Below, one piece after another: positions 1 through 9,508 of a DNA stretch of 64,000 nt. The stretch's first letter is position 1. Each line of letters begins with the position of its first letter. Source of the DNA: Weissella hellenica (GTDB lineage Bacteria > Bacillota > Bacilli > Lactobacillales > Lactobacillaceae); NCBI RefSeq assembly GCF_005405545.1, contig NZ_BJEG01000012.1, positions 1 through 64,000 of the forward strand. The letters are read 5' to 3'. Below the pieces are notes generated by a model. It did no database searches, was not told the DNA's origin, and saw only the letters and a list, made by a program, of their open reading frames with translations. Both the position numbers and the translations under genes were made by a program.

Positions 1-74
<74 letters not shown>

Positions 75-251
75 AAGCTTGAGTATAACTCATTAATTTG
101 TTTTGTTTAACAGAAGTTAAACGAATTTACTAGCGAATTGACTTCGCAAATGTTTTTGTTTCAAGCATAATGCTTGAAGACCCTACACATTTGTTCTATC
201 GAAACGATATTCAGTTTTCAATGACCTACATTGCTTTCATACAACTTAATC
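75..251 (-). other. rrn leader region
   Basis: This is the transcribed leader between the rrn promoters and 16S. In minus-strand sense it holds TGAAAACTGAATATCG (about 205-220), a string typical of rRNA leader and spacer antitermination/processing segments in Lactobacillales. It also holds a short perfect hairpin TCAAGCA-taa-TGCTTGA at 161-177 and a second stem GCGAA/TTCGC at 133-147. These probably belong to the RNase III processing stem. No protein gene is apparent. Confidence 0.6.
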
Positions 252-280
252 AGTATATCACCAAACAAAACGCTTGTCAA
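252..280 (-). promoter_or_regulatory. rrn promoter P2
   Basis: On the minus strand: -35 TTGACA (275-280), a 17-nt spacer, and -10 TATACT (252-257). The consensus -35 and exact spacing mark a strong sigma-A promoter. It lies 81 nt closer to 16S than P1, giving the tandem arrangement usual for Bacilli rRNA operons. Confidence 0.85.
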
Positions 281-332
281 TAACTAATTTTAAGGTTGAA
301 TAATCAACCCGTTGTGCATCACAACTTAATCT

Positions 333-361
333 ATATTACAGTATACTTTTGTAAATGTCAA
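333..361 (-). promoter_or_regulatory. rrn promoter P1
   Basis: On the minus strand: consensus -35 TTGACA (356-361), a 17-nt spacer, and -10 TAATAT (333-338). It is the upstream member of the tandem rrn promoter pair. Confidence 0.85.
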
Positions 362-560
362 TACTGTATTTTAGATATTTTTTGATGACTTTTGAATTGA
401 TTTTTCAATCCTTTTCCAAAAGCCAACTTTTATATAATACGACTATCCGTAACATAATGCAACCCCTAATCTGCATTTTAAACATATTATTTCAAATAAG
501 CATTAACAGCAAAGCAATACATCAATGCAAGCTAATTTTCAAAACTGTTTTGTTGGTATT

Positions 561-612
561 AAAAAGGACGAAAATCTAACCATTATCCATGGTAGATCAT
601 CGTCCTTTTTTA
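561..612 (-). terminator. Terminator after lysS
   Basis: An 11-bp outer stem (561-571 with 600-610) encloses a smaller bulged stem (ATCTAACC/GGTAGAT). In minus sense it ends in CCTTTTT. It separates lysS from the rrn promoters. The stretch from 362 to 560 shows no convincing gene. Confidence 0.8.
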
Positions 613-670
613 ACATATTTCAAAAACCCAATATATTGCTTTTTAAAATACGTTTTTATATTCATTTTAA

Positions 671-2170
<1,500 letters not shown>

Positions 2171-2267
2171 TCATTTTTCATTAATTAATTCGTAACTGGT
2201 TTCTACCATACATACTTATAAGTTTGCCAACATTCAACACATTTTGCAAGTCCGAACTGCTACTTTT

Positions 2268-3161
2268 TTACAAACCGCTTGCATCTTTACTAGCAATAAT
2301 TGCTTGCAATTGCGTTTCATCAAAATTAATAACTTTACCAGTAAAGCGATCAACAATTTCGATACCGTGATCTTCAGCCAAAATCGCTTGCAATTCACTT
2401 AATGGCAAGGTCGCTAACATTCGTGCATACTCATGCTTAGTAATAGCTGGATATAACGCTACTTCGGTTGTTGTCAAAATCTGCAATTCTTCAGTACCAA
2501 ATAAATTATGTAATAAATCACTTGGTGTATAGCCTTCCATCATTTGTGTTGAAATAGCTGGGAAGTTTCCAAGACGTGTTTCTAATTGTTCAATATCTTC
2601 AGTTGTTGCATCTGGTAACGTCGACACCATAAATCCACCCGCTGTCACAACACTACCATCTGGATCAACTAATACAGAAACGGCAACTGCTGACGGAATC
2701 TGTTCTGACTTCGCCATATAATAAGTTAAATCATCCCCAATTTCACCAGTTGCCAAAGCAACCTTTCCTGTGAAGGGTTCGTTAGTCCCGTAATCTTTTG
2801 TAACTGTCAAAAAGCCATCCACACCAACTGCAGTCGCAACATCTGGCTGTTGCTTAACATTTAACGGCAACGCTACTTGCGGATTAGTTGCATAACCGCG
2901 CACTTCTCCTTGCGCCGATGATTCCACAACAATTTTACCAGCAGGTCCTTGACCATCAATACTAACTGCTAAACGTTCCTCACCTTTAAGAATTGCGTTT
3001 GACATCATCAAAGAACCAATCAATGCACGTCCCAAAATAGTCGTTCCTAATTGTGAAGCATCATGAAAGGTTGCTGCTTCTTTCATCATCTCAGTTGCAT
3101 CAATTGCAATTGCACGAAACTTACCATCTGTCGTAATCGCACGTACTAATTTATCTGCCAT
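2268..3161 (-). CDS. hslO: Hsp33-family chaperone lacking the zinc-binding cysteines
   Basis: The 297-aa product aligns by eye with Hsp33 along its whole length, including the N-terminal domain and linker (MMEGYTPSDLLHNLFG, about 208-222). In the family a C-terminal CXC...CXXC cluster binds zinc and switches on the holdase when oxidised. Here those positions read P238, I240, D271 and T274 (ALYPAITKHEY and IEIVDRFTGKVINF), and the protein contains no cysteine at all. The fold seems intact, so this is substitution rather than truncation. The redox switch must be absent; any chaperone activity would have to be constitutive or controlled by heat unfolding. A site AGGAAAG precedes the ATG. The gene lies just downstream of the ftsH terminator. 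Confidence 0.9.
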   Translation of the reverse strand: MADKLVRAITTDGKFRAIAIDATEMMKEAATFHDASQLGTTILGRALIGSLMMSNAILKGEERLAVSIDGQGPAGKIVVESSAQGEVRGYATNPQVALPLNVKQQPDVATAVGVDGFLTVTKDYGTNEPFTGKVALATGEIGDDLTYYMAKSEQIPSAVAVSVLVDPDGSVVTAGGFMVSTLPDATTEDIEQLETRLGNFPAISTQMMEGYTPSDLLHNLFGTEELQILTTTEVALYPAITKHEYARMLATLPLSELQAILAEDHGIEIVDRFTGKVINFDETQLQAIIASKDASGL

Positions 3162-3211
3162 ATTATCTTTCCTTTTCCTATTTTTTTCCCGTTATCAAGT
3201 GTAACACAGAG

Positions 3212-3256
3212 TATATAAAAAAAGAGCTTAGGGAGCGCCTCCCTAAACTCTTTTAG
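3212..3256 (-). terminator. Terminator after ftsH
   Basis: In minus sense a GC-rich stem AAGAGTTTAGGGAG / CTCCCTAAGCTCTT with a short loop runs into seven U residues. It separates ftsH from hslO and lysS. Confidence 0.9.
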
Positions 3257-3267
3257 CTTATCAAATA

Positions 3268-5313
3268 TTAAGCTTTATCCTCGTCATCTGACGTGGTTGT
3301 TTCTTCTGATGAAGATGCTGCTTCTTCATCTTCTGTTAATTTGTCATTTGCGGCTTGCTTTGCTTGCTCATATGACATTGGTGTACCGTCATCTTTTTTT
3401 GCTTCGCTCTCATTTTCTGGCATTTTACCAGTGTTGAACAAGCTCAAAATTTGCTTTTCATCTAATGTTTCATATTCTAACAATGCTTGTGCAATTGCTT
3501 CATGACGATCCTTATAACGCAGAATAATGTCACATGCAGTGTCATATCCCTGTGTTGTAATGTGTCGAACTTCTTCATCAATTAGGCGTGAAGTTGTATC
3601 TGAATACAATGGTTGACCATATTGCGGACCATTATCCTTCTCCAACTGAACCATTCCTAATTTATCAGACATACCATATTGCGTTACCATCGCACGTGCA
3701 ATACCAGTAGCCTGCTCAAAGTCGTTTGAGGCACCTGAAGATTGTTGATTAAATAGTAGCACTTCAGCAGCACGACCACCCATCAAACCAGCAACTTGGT
3801 CCATAGCGTCGGTCTTACTCATCAACATTTGATCTTCACGCGGTAGCATGATTGCATATCCGCCGGCACGACCACGAGGCACGATTGTTACCTTGTGAAC
3901 GACACGAGCTTCATTTAAGACAAGGCCAACAATAGCGTGTCCAGCTTCGTGGTACGCAACAGTATTACGTTCCTTAGCTGAAATTACACGGTCCTTCTTA
4001 GCAGGTCCAGCAATCACACGATCTTCAGCCTCATCCAAGTCTTTAGCTGTAATCGTATTACTATTACGACGTGCTGCCAACAAAGCTGATTCATTCAGCA
4101 AGTTTTCTAAATCAGCCCCAACAAATCCTGGGGTTTGCTTAGCAATTTCTTTCAAATCAACACTTGAATCTAATGGCTTATTCTTCGCATGAACTTTTAG
4201 GATAGCTTCACGACCCTTAACGTCAGGACGGCCAACCAAAATCTTTCGGTCAAAACGACCAGGACGAAGTAAGGCAGGGTCCAAAACATCAGAACGGTTG
4301 GTAGCCGCCATCACAATAACACCCTCGTTACCTTCGAATCCATCCATTTCAACCAACATTTGGTTCAGCGTTTGCTCACGTTCGTCGTGACCACCGCCCA
4401 TACCGTTACCACGTTGACGTCCAACTGCATCAATTTCATCAATAAAAATAATTGATGGTGCAGATTTTTTGGCGTTTTCAAACAAGTCACGAACACGACT
4501 TGCCCCAACACCAACGAACATTTCAACGAAGTCTGATCCAGAAATTGAGTAGAATGGTACACCAGCTTCACCAGCAACGGCTTTGGCTAGCAAAGTCTTA
4601 CCAGTTCCGGGAGGTCCCTCTAGTAAAACCCCTGATGGGATGCGGGCACCCAACTTCAAGAATTTCTTAGGATCTTTCAAGAATTCAACAACTTCAACCA
4701 ATTCTTGCTTTTCTTCTTCTGCTCCAGCAACATCGCCAAAGCGTTTCTTGTTTTCTGATGGGTCAGCAGCCTTAGCTTTTGATTTTCCCATACCCATCAT
4801 GTTACCACGACCACCTTGACCACCTTGGTTCATACCACCCATCATTAGGTAGAATAATCCGACTATCAAAAGTAATGGCAACATTGTTACTGCAAGTGTA
4901 CCCCAAAAATTAGAAGGTTGTGGTTTTGTCGTTATATCTGCCTTTGAAGCATCAGCAGCCTTTTGAACATCAGCAACAATATTGTCGCTCCCAACTAACT
5001 TGGTTTCAAAGGAATTGGCTTTCTTTGAATTACCACCTAATAGTGAAGTAAATGCATCATTGTTAGCATCTTTATCAGACTGTGCTCTTTTGTATTCACC
5101 CTTAATGTCATAGACACCATCACCAGGTTGAATCGTGACTTTATCAATCTTTTTGTCACGCAATTCCGTCATGAATGTTGACGTAGAAATAGTCTTTGTA
5201 TTTGAAGTCTGCGTGGGCCCAGCTACCCAATAAATCAAACCCATAATACCTAGGACTACAATTACGTAAAACAAACTATTTCGGACAAAATTTCCGTTTC
5301 GTTGGTTTTTCAT
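3268..5313 (-). CDS. ftsH: ATP-dependent zinc metalloprotease FtsH
   Basis: FtsH is a membrane-anchored AAA+ protease that degrades unassembled membrane proteins and regulators. Numbering here is from an upstream in-frame TTG. TM1 is at about 14-33 and TM2 at about 138-160, with an extracellular loop between. Walker A GPPGTGKT is at 234-241 and Walker B FIDEID at 291-296. The second region of homology contains [18 protein letters not shown] near 340-357, and the zinc motif HEAGH is at 456-460. The acidic, Ser-rich C-terminal tail is usual in Lactobacillales. I chose the ATG at 5313 over the TTG at 5316 because GGGAGG lies 5 nt before the ATG but only 2 nt before the TTG. It follows hpt by 57 nt. 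Confidence 0.97.
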   Translation of the reverse strand: MKNQRNGNFVRNSLFYVIVVLGIMGLIYWVAGPTQTSNTKTISTSTFMTELRDKKIDKVTIQPGDGVYDIKGEYKRAQSDKDANNDAFTSLLGGNSKKANSFETKLVGSDNIVADVQKAADASKADITTKPQPSNFWGTLAVTMLPLLLIVGLFYLMMGGMNQGGQGGRGNMMGMGKSKAKAADPSENKKRFGDVAGAEEEKQELVEVVEFLKDPKKFLKLGARIPSGVLLEGPPGTGKTLLAKAVAGEAGVPFYSISGSDFVEMFVGVGASRVRDLFENAKKSAPSIIFIDEIDAVGRQRGNGMGGGHDEREQTLNQMLVEMDGFEGNEGVIVMAATNRSDVLDPALLRPGRFDRKILVGRPDVKGREAILKVHAKNKPLDSSVDLKEIAKQTPGFVGADLENLLNESALLAARRNSNTITAKDLDEAEDRVIAGPAKKDRVISAKERNTVAYHEAGHAIVGLVLNEARVVHKVTIVPRGRAGGYAIMLPREDQMLMSKTDAMDQVAGLMGGRAAEVLLFNQQSSGASNDFEQATGIARAMVTQYGMSDKLGMVQLEKDNGPQYGQPLYSDTTSRLIDEEVRHITTQGYDTACDIILRYKDRHEAIAQALLEYETLDEKQILSLFNTGKMPENESEAKKDDGTPMSYEQAKQAANDKLTEDEEAASSSEETTTSDDEDKA

Positions 5314-5370
5314 CAATTCCTCCCAAGAACAGGTAGTAATAGCAGTTACTACCTCATATAATGTACTAGC

Positions 5371-5967
5371 TTAATGATTTGGTGTGATGTCTACCGTGTC
5401 AACCATATCAGCATGTTGTGGATCATAAACTTCGCGTTTCAAAACACCAACATATGGTAAGTTACGGTATAGCTGCTTGTAATCAAGCCCATACCCTACC
5501 ACAAAGGCTTTTGGCACATCAAAGCCAACATAGTCAACTGTTGCTTCCACAACACGACCATCTTTTTTGTCCAACAAACTAGCAGTTTTTACTGATTTTG
5601 CACCACGGTCTTTTAATAACTCAACCATGAACTTTAATGATCGACCAGTATCAACGATATCTTCCATGATAATAATATCACGACCCGCAATATCAGTTTG
5701 TAAATCTGTTACCAAATCAACACTCCCTGATGAAGCGATACCACCGTTATAACTAGAAATATCGATGAATTCAACTTCTGCATATTGCATATGTCTCATA
5801 ACATCAACAGTCCACAAAACAGCACCTTTAAGTACTGATAGAATAATCGGCGTTTGACCTTCGTAGTCAGCAGCTAATTGCTCACCTACTCGTTTTGCAG
5901 CTTTTGCAATCTCTGCTTCGCTATACAATACCCGTTCGATATCATTATTCATATCTGGTTGGTTCAT
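5371..5967 (-). CDS. hpt: Hypoxanthine phosphoribosyltransferase
   Basis: This purine-salvage enzyme makes IMP or GMP from hypoxanthine or guanine and PRPP. The PRPP-binding signature IIIMEDIVDTGRS is at about 98-110, and a flexible-loop segment SSYNGGIASSGSV is at 71-83. At 198 aa it is slightly longer than the usual 180, because of a short N-terminal extension (MNQPDMNND); an internal ATG at 5952 is possible. AGGAG lies 11 nt before the chosen ATG. It sits between tilS and ftsH, the classical Firmicutes order. Confidence 0.96.
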   Translation of the reverse strand: MNQPDMNNDIERVLYSEAEIAKAAKRVGEQLAADYEGQTPIILSVLKGAVLWTVDVMRHMQYAEVEFIDISSYNGGIASSGSVDLVTDLQTDIAGRDIIIMEDIVDTGRSLKFMVELLKDRGAKSVKTASLLDKKDGRVVEATVDYVGFDVPKAFVVGYGLDYKQLYRNLPYVGVLKREVYDPQHADMVDTVDITPNH

Positions 5968-6048
5968 GTTTTGTTAATCTCCTAAATCTTGATTCCCCTA
6001 CTGTTACATAACTTTAAGAATAACATGTTTAGTCAATAACTAATAATT

Positions 6049-7023
6049 TTACCCTTTTAATAATTGTAAATTCCCACGACTTCTAACAAGTAGGTTATTA
6101 CCCTGTAAATGAACGGTTCCGGTTGCAATATTTTTATTTTTCATCAATTGCACCGCCTGCTCTAACTGACGATTTTTTACATCTAATATTTGATGCTTTT
6201 GCAGCCACTTTTGTAGCACCAACACCAATTGAGGCATTGGCAATTCCCAATCTAAATGACCTTGTTCTAAATCGGCGACATATTGCGTGATTTGCGCGTT
6301 TGCCAATGCTTGCAATGCTGCCAGTTCCTCAGCAAAACCAATAATATGTGGTATTGCTTGTTGATTAATTTGTTGTAAATCAGGAATGATAGCATGTCGT
6401 AATCGATTACGTGCATATTTTTGATCATCATTAGTATAATCATCAATCCATTCTTGCACAGGCTCTTTAACTAAACCTTGTAATTCTGCCTTTGATAGCT
6501 CTAAAAATGGTCTCACCAATTGTAAATGATTTGTCAGTGTTTGTTTGGGTGGCATCCCCGTCAGTTGATCTAAACGACTACCACGCGTTAACTTGTATAA
6601 AATTGTCTCAGCCTGATCATCACGATGATGCGCTGTAACAATCACATTGGCGTTAATTTTATTGGCAACTGCAAACATAGTTTGATAGCGTCTATCACGT
6701 GCTTGTTCTTCAACGGAAACAGTGGGCACTTCATCCCAATTGATTCTTTCTATTGCTTGCACCACTAAATTGGGCGTGTTTGATAACACGCGACGAACAA
6801 ACGTCTCTTCTTGCATAGCATCTTGTCTTAATTGATGGTTAATATAAATGGCACTAACTTTAGGTTGAATATCTTGTGGCAAGTCGCCTTCTGTTAACCA
6901 CCGTAATAATCGTAACGAATCTTGTCCACCTGACACAGCTACTAACACATGATCCTTGGCGTTAAACAATTGTTGTTCGCGAATTTTACGGATCAAATTA
7001 GCTCGCAAAACTTTTGGTTTCAT
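6049..7023 (-). CDS. tilS: tRNA(Ile)-lysidine synthetase, short form
   Basis: TilS converts C34 of the CAU-anticodon tRNA-Ile to lysidine so that it reads AUA. The N-terminal PP-loop ATPase signature SGGQDS is at residues 31-36, and a helical middle region follows (about 190-280). At 324 aa it is about 100 residues shorter than most Firmicutes TilS and ends where the second C-terminal domain would begin. I found no continuation in any frame past the stop, so it is a genuinely compact form rather than a frameshift, comparable in length to the Aquifex enzyme. A -10 like TATAAT (7059-7064) in the gap after the divIC terminator may drive it. Confidence 0.93.
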   Translation of the reverse strand: MKPKVLRANLIRKIREQQLFNAKDHVLVAVSGGQDSLRLLRWLTEGDLPQDIQPKVSAIYINHQLRQDAMQEETFVRRVLSNTPNLVVQAIERINWDEVPTVSVEEQARDRRYQTMFAVANKINANVIVTAHHRDDQAETILYKLTRGSRLDQLTGMPPKQTLTNHLQLVRPFLELSKAELQGLVKEPVQEWIDDYTNDDQKYARNRLRHAIIPDLQQINQQAIPHIIGFAEELAALQALANAQITQYVADLEQGHLDWELPMPQLVLVLQKWLQKHQILDVKNRQLEQAVQLMKNKNIATGTVHLQGNNLLVRSRGNLQLLKG

Positions 7024-7084
7024 ACGACATGCTCCATTATCTTTACTTGACTAGTCTTATTATATGACAAAAGCTACCAGCATA

Positions 7085-7124
7085 TAAAAAAACAGACTTA
7101 CGCAATTGTATGTAAGTCTGCTGA
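7085..7124 (-). terminator. Terminator after divIC
   Basis: Stem CAGACTTAC (7093-7101) with GTAAGTCTG (7112-7120), followed in minus sense by a run of T. It separates divIC from tilS. Confidence 0.85.
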
Positions 7125-7136
7125 TCATTAATATCG

Positions 7137-7508
7137 TTAATTTGGCATATTGAACACAATTTCATTATCTTTTGTGTACATATATTTTTCACGGATTAAT
7201 TTTTGCAAATAACTATCATCATGCAAATCTTGCACTTCTTGTTTTAGATCCGCATTATTTTGCTTAGCGTTAATCAAAGCTTTATTAGTTTGTTGCAATC
7301 CAGCTGAGGCATTCGTATATTTGGTTTGTTGACCATATAAATTAATCATTGCTAATACCGTAATGATTAACATTGCAATTACAGCAATTCCTCGACGTCG
7401 CCAGTGAATCCATTGATTATATTGATCTTGACGCATTTGAAAATGTATATGTTGTTTGCCAGCGGTATTTAACGGCTCAATATTTGATTGTTTTCTAACT
7501 TTCCTCAT
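7137..7508 (-). CDS. divIC: Septum formation initiator family protein DivIC
   Basis: DivIC/FtsB-type proteins are bitopic membrane proteins of the divisome, working with FtsL and DivIB. The 123-aa product has a basic cytoplasmic N-terminus of about 35 residues, one membrane helix (about 38-56, RGIAVIAMLIITVLAMINLYG), then a heptad-rich coiled coil (about 60-100). The family ending KLIREKYMYTKDNEIVFNMP follows. GGAGGG precedes the ATG by about 8 nt. The position between rqcP and tilS is where Firmicutes keep divIC. The S1-domain gene (yabR) often found next to it is missing here. Confidence 0.93.
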   Translation of the reverse strand: MRKVRKQSNIEPLNTAGKQHIHFQMRQDQYNQWIHWRRRGIAVIAMLIITVLAMINLYGQQTKYTNASAGLQQTNKALINAKQNNADLKQEVQDLHDDSYLQKLIREKYMYTKDNEIVFNMPN

Positions 7509-7611
7509 ATTTCACCCTCCAAAAACAACACAAAAGCAATCTCTAATCACTCTAACTTTAACGCTAAACTTAAATATTCTTAACTCTCATTAACGTTTCT
7601 TAATGATTTTA

Positions 7612-7640
7612 TATAAAAACATAACAGAGCGTTATGTTAT
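7612..7640 (-). terminator. Terminator overlapping the rqcP stop
   Basis: Stem AACATAAC (7618-7625) with GTTATGTT (7631-7638) and loop AGAGC, then TTTATAT in minus sense. The stem includes the rqcP stop codon. It is AT-rich, so probably of moderate strength. Confidence 0.6.
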
Positions 7641-7915
7641 TTACTGTCATTACTAAAATCTTGTGCATACGTTTCAGAAACAATGCGATACATATGTTCT
7701 GCTTCATCTTTTTTCGTTGTTTCCACAATTCGCTCAATTTCAATGGTAGTCGTTTTATTTCCAAAACGAATCGTTAATTCATCACCGCTTTTAACATCAC
7801 TAGATGACTTTGCTGTTTTACCGTTAATATCAATTCGTCCTTGATCCGCAATATCCTTTGCTACTGATCGACGTTTAATCAAACGTGCTACTTTTAAATA
7901 TTTATCTAATCGCAT
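7637..7915 (-). CDS. rqcP: S4-domain ribosome rescue factor RqcP (YabO)
   Basis: A 92-aa protein that is almost entirely an S4 RNA-binding domain (MRLDKYLKVARLIKRR...ADQGRIDINGK). In Bacillus the orthologue YabO/RqcP stabilises P-site tRNA on the 50S subunit while RqcH adds alanine tails to stalled chains. The start codon overlaps the stop of the upstream flippase by one base (TAATG), indicating translational coupling. Its place beside divIC supports RqcP rather than the other small S4 paralogues. Confidence 0.9.
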   Translation of the reverse strand: MRLDKYLKVARLIKRRSVAKDIADQGRIDINGKTAKSSSDVKSGDELTIRFGNKTTTIEIERIVETTKKDEAEHMYRIVSETYAQDFSNDSK

Positions 7916-9504
7916 TATTTGTTTCTTCTTTCCAAAAAATTGTATATTTTATGTCCTTTAGGCAAAGCATACCACTCTGCTACTGACAACAATCGTAAAC
8001 GCCATAGCATTATGATGAATACTATTATACCAATTAATATGGCAATAATCAGGGTTATTAAATTGGCTAAGCGGGATGACCCTATAAATATATCACTAAT
8101 TTGGCACCAACCACCGGCACCAACTAACACACCAAGCAAAGTCAGTATAAATTTTCCCCACCAGCGTGGCCCATGCCACTGTTGCCACAACGTTTTAGGT
8201 AAACGATGCATCACAATAGATAACATTGGTAGCAACGATAGTATTGTGGACCAAGAAGCACCTATGATGCCATATTGGGGTACTAACCATATATTCAATC
8301 CATACTTAATGACCATCGTTAAAATAATCAACCAGCCTATGCCGCGTGTCTTATTTAAACTTTGCAAGACACTTGTGCCAATTAAAATTAAGGTAGCTGG
8401 TATGACAGTTAAAACGAATACAATCAATGACTGGCTACCTTCACGTGTACTAAACAATACTTGATTAACAACTGGCATTACCGCCATTAAACCACACGTC
8501 GCTACTCCTGATAATATCAATGATAGGCGAAACATCATTTGAAAGTCGTTAATAAAGTCTTTTTGTTCATGATGTACAACGTGATTTCGTAAGACTGGTA
8601 ACAATGAAGTGCTGATAGCTGTGGCTAAAACCATCCCCAATTGAACCAGTGGTTGGCCACGATCATATACGCCCTTAGCATATTCAGCAGCTTGAGTACT
8701 TAGACCATAGATTTCTAACAAGCCTTTGGTGGAAAATGAATCTACCAACTGTAATAGCACCAATAATCCTGCTAGCATAGCTAACAAATTGCCTTCATTC
8801 CAAAGACGGTGAAAAATTCTAAACCAGCCAATTGATTTATCTTTTTTAACAGCTTTTGTAATCGGCGTCCGCCAAATTGATTTTACGACACCACTCATAT
8901 ATAACGTTGCTGCTGCAGCGGCAATAGCAGCAGCGGCCATTGCCCAAGTACCAATTGTGTAGACGGACCATTTAGCTGTGACACCATACCAAGCAATCGC
9001 AATAATAATTGCCACTCGTGCAATTTGTTCAATAATTTGTGAAATTGCCGTGGGCACCATATTAAGTTGCCCTTGCGCAAATCCACGGCCAACGGCCAAG
9101 AATGGCATAAACCAAAACATCCACGCAACCGCTTTGACAACTGGTGTTAATTTCAAATTACCGCCCATTCCCAATGCTAATATCGGTGCCCCGCCATAAA
9201 CCAAAATAAATAAGCCACAACTAATAAACAACAACCACCAGAACAACCTTCTGGCAACTAATTGTTGATGTGCTTCATCCGGTTGTTCGGTAATAATTTT
9301 TGAAATAAACACTGGCCAACCGCTTAAGGCCAACACGACGCCAATACCGTAAATAGGATAGACCTGTTGGTACACATAAAAGCCAGTATTACCAACTAAA
9401 TTCTGAAACGGGATACGATATACTGCACTCAATAACTTCGCGATAATTCCTGCTAAGGTTAAAATACCAGCGCCTACCATTAAATTTTGACCACTTTTAC
9501 GCAT
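7915..9504 (-). CDS. MOP-superfamily polysaccharide/lipid flippase (YabM-like)
   Basis: A 529-aa integral membrane protein with about 14 hydrophobic helices, opening GAGILTLAGIIAKLLSAVYRIPFQNLVGN, the form seen in the PST/MurJ branch of MOP exporters. Such proteins move lipid-linked oligosaccharides or cell-wall precursors across the membrane. In Bacillus subtilis the same locus holds yabM, which lies in the same neighbourhood between mfd and rqcP. The substrate cannot be told from sequence; lipid II or a wall polysaccharide intermediate are both possible. It is 4 bp downstream of mfd and overlaps rqcP by one base. Confidence 0.88.
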   Translation of the reverse strand: MRKSGQNLMVGAGILTLAGIIAKLLSAVYRIPFQNLVGNTGFYVYQQVYPIYGIGVVLALSGWPVFISKIITEQPDEAHQQLVARRLFWWLLFISCGLFILVYGGAPILALGMGGNLKLTPVVKAVAWMFWFMPFLAVGRGFAQGQLNMVPTAISQIIEQIARVAIIIAIAWYGVTAKWSVYTIGTWAMAAAAIAAAAATLYMSGVVKSIWRTPITKAVKKDKSIGWFRIFHRLWNEGNLLAMLAGLLVLLQLVDSFSTKGLLEIYGLSTQAAEYAKGVYDRGQPLVQLGMVLATAISTSLLPVLRNHVVHHEQKDFINDFQMMFRLSLILSGVATCGLMAVMPVVNQVLFSTREGSQSLIVFVLTVIPATLILIGTSVLQSLNKTRGIGWLIILTMVIKYGLNIWLVPQYGIIGASWSTILSLLPMLSIVMHRLPKTLWQQWHGPRWWGKFILTLLGVLVGAGGWCQISDIFIGSSRLANLITLIIAILIGIIVFIIMLWRLRLLSVAEWYALPKGHKIYNFLERRNK

Positions 9505-9508
9505 CTGC

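Noticed and set aside
355-579. 74-codon plus-strand ORF beside the rrn promoters
   Set aside because: It overlaps the rrn P1 -35 and runs into the lysS terminator; no ribosome site.
7919-8464. 181-codon plus-strand ORF
   Set aside because: It lies wholly opposite the MOP flippase gene, has no ribosome site and no recognisable domain.
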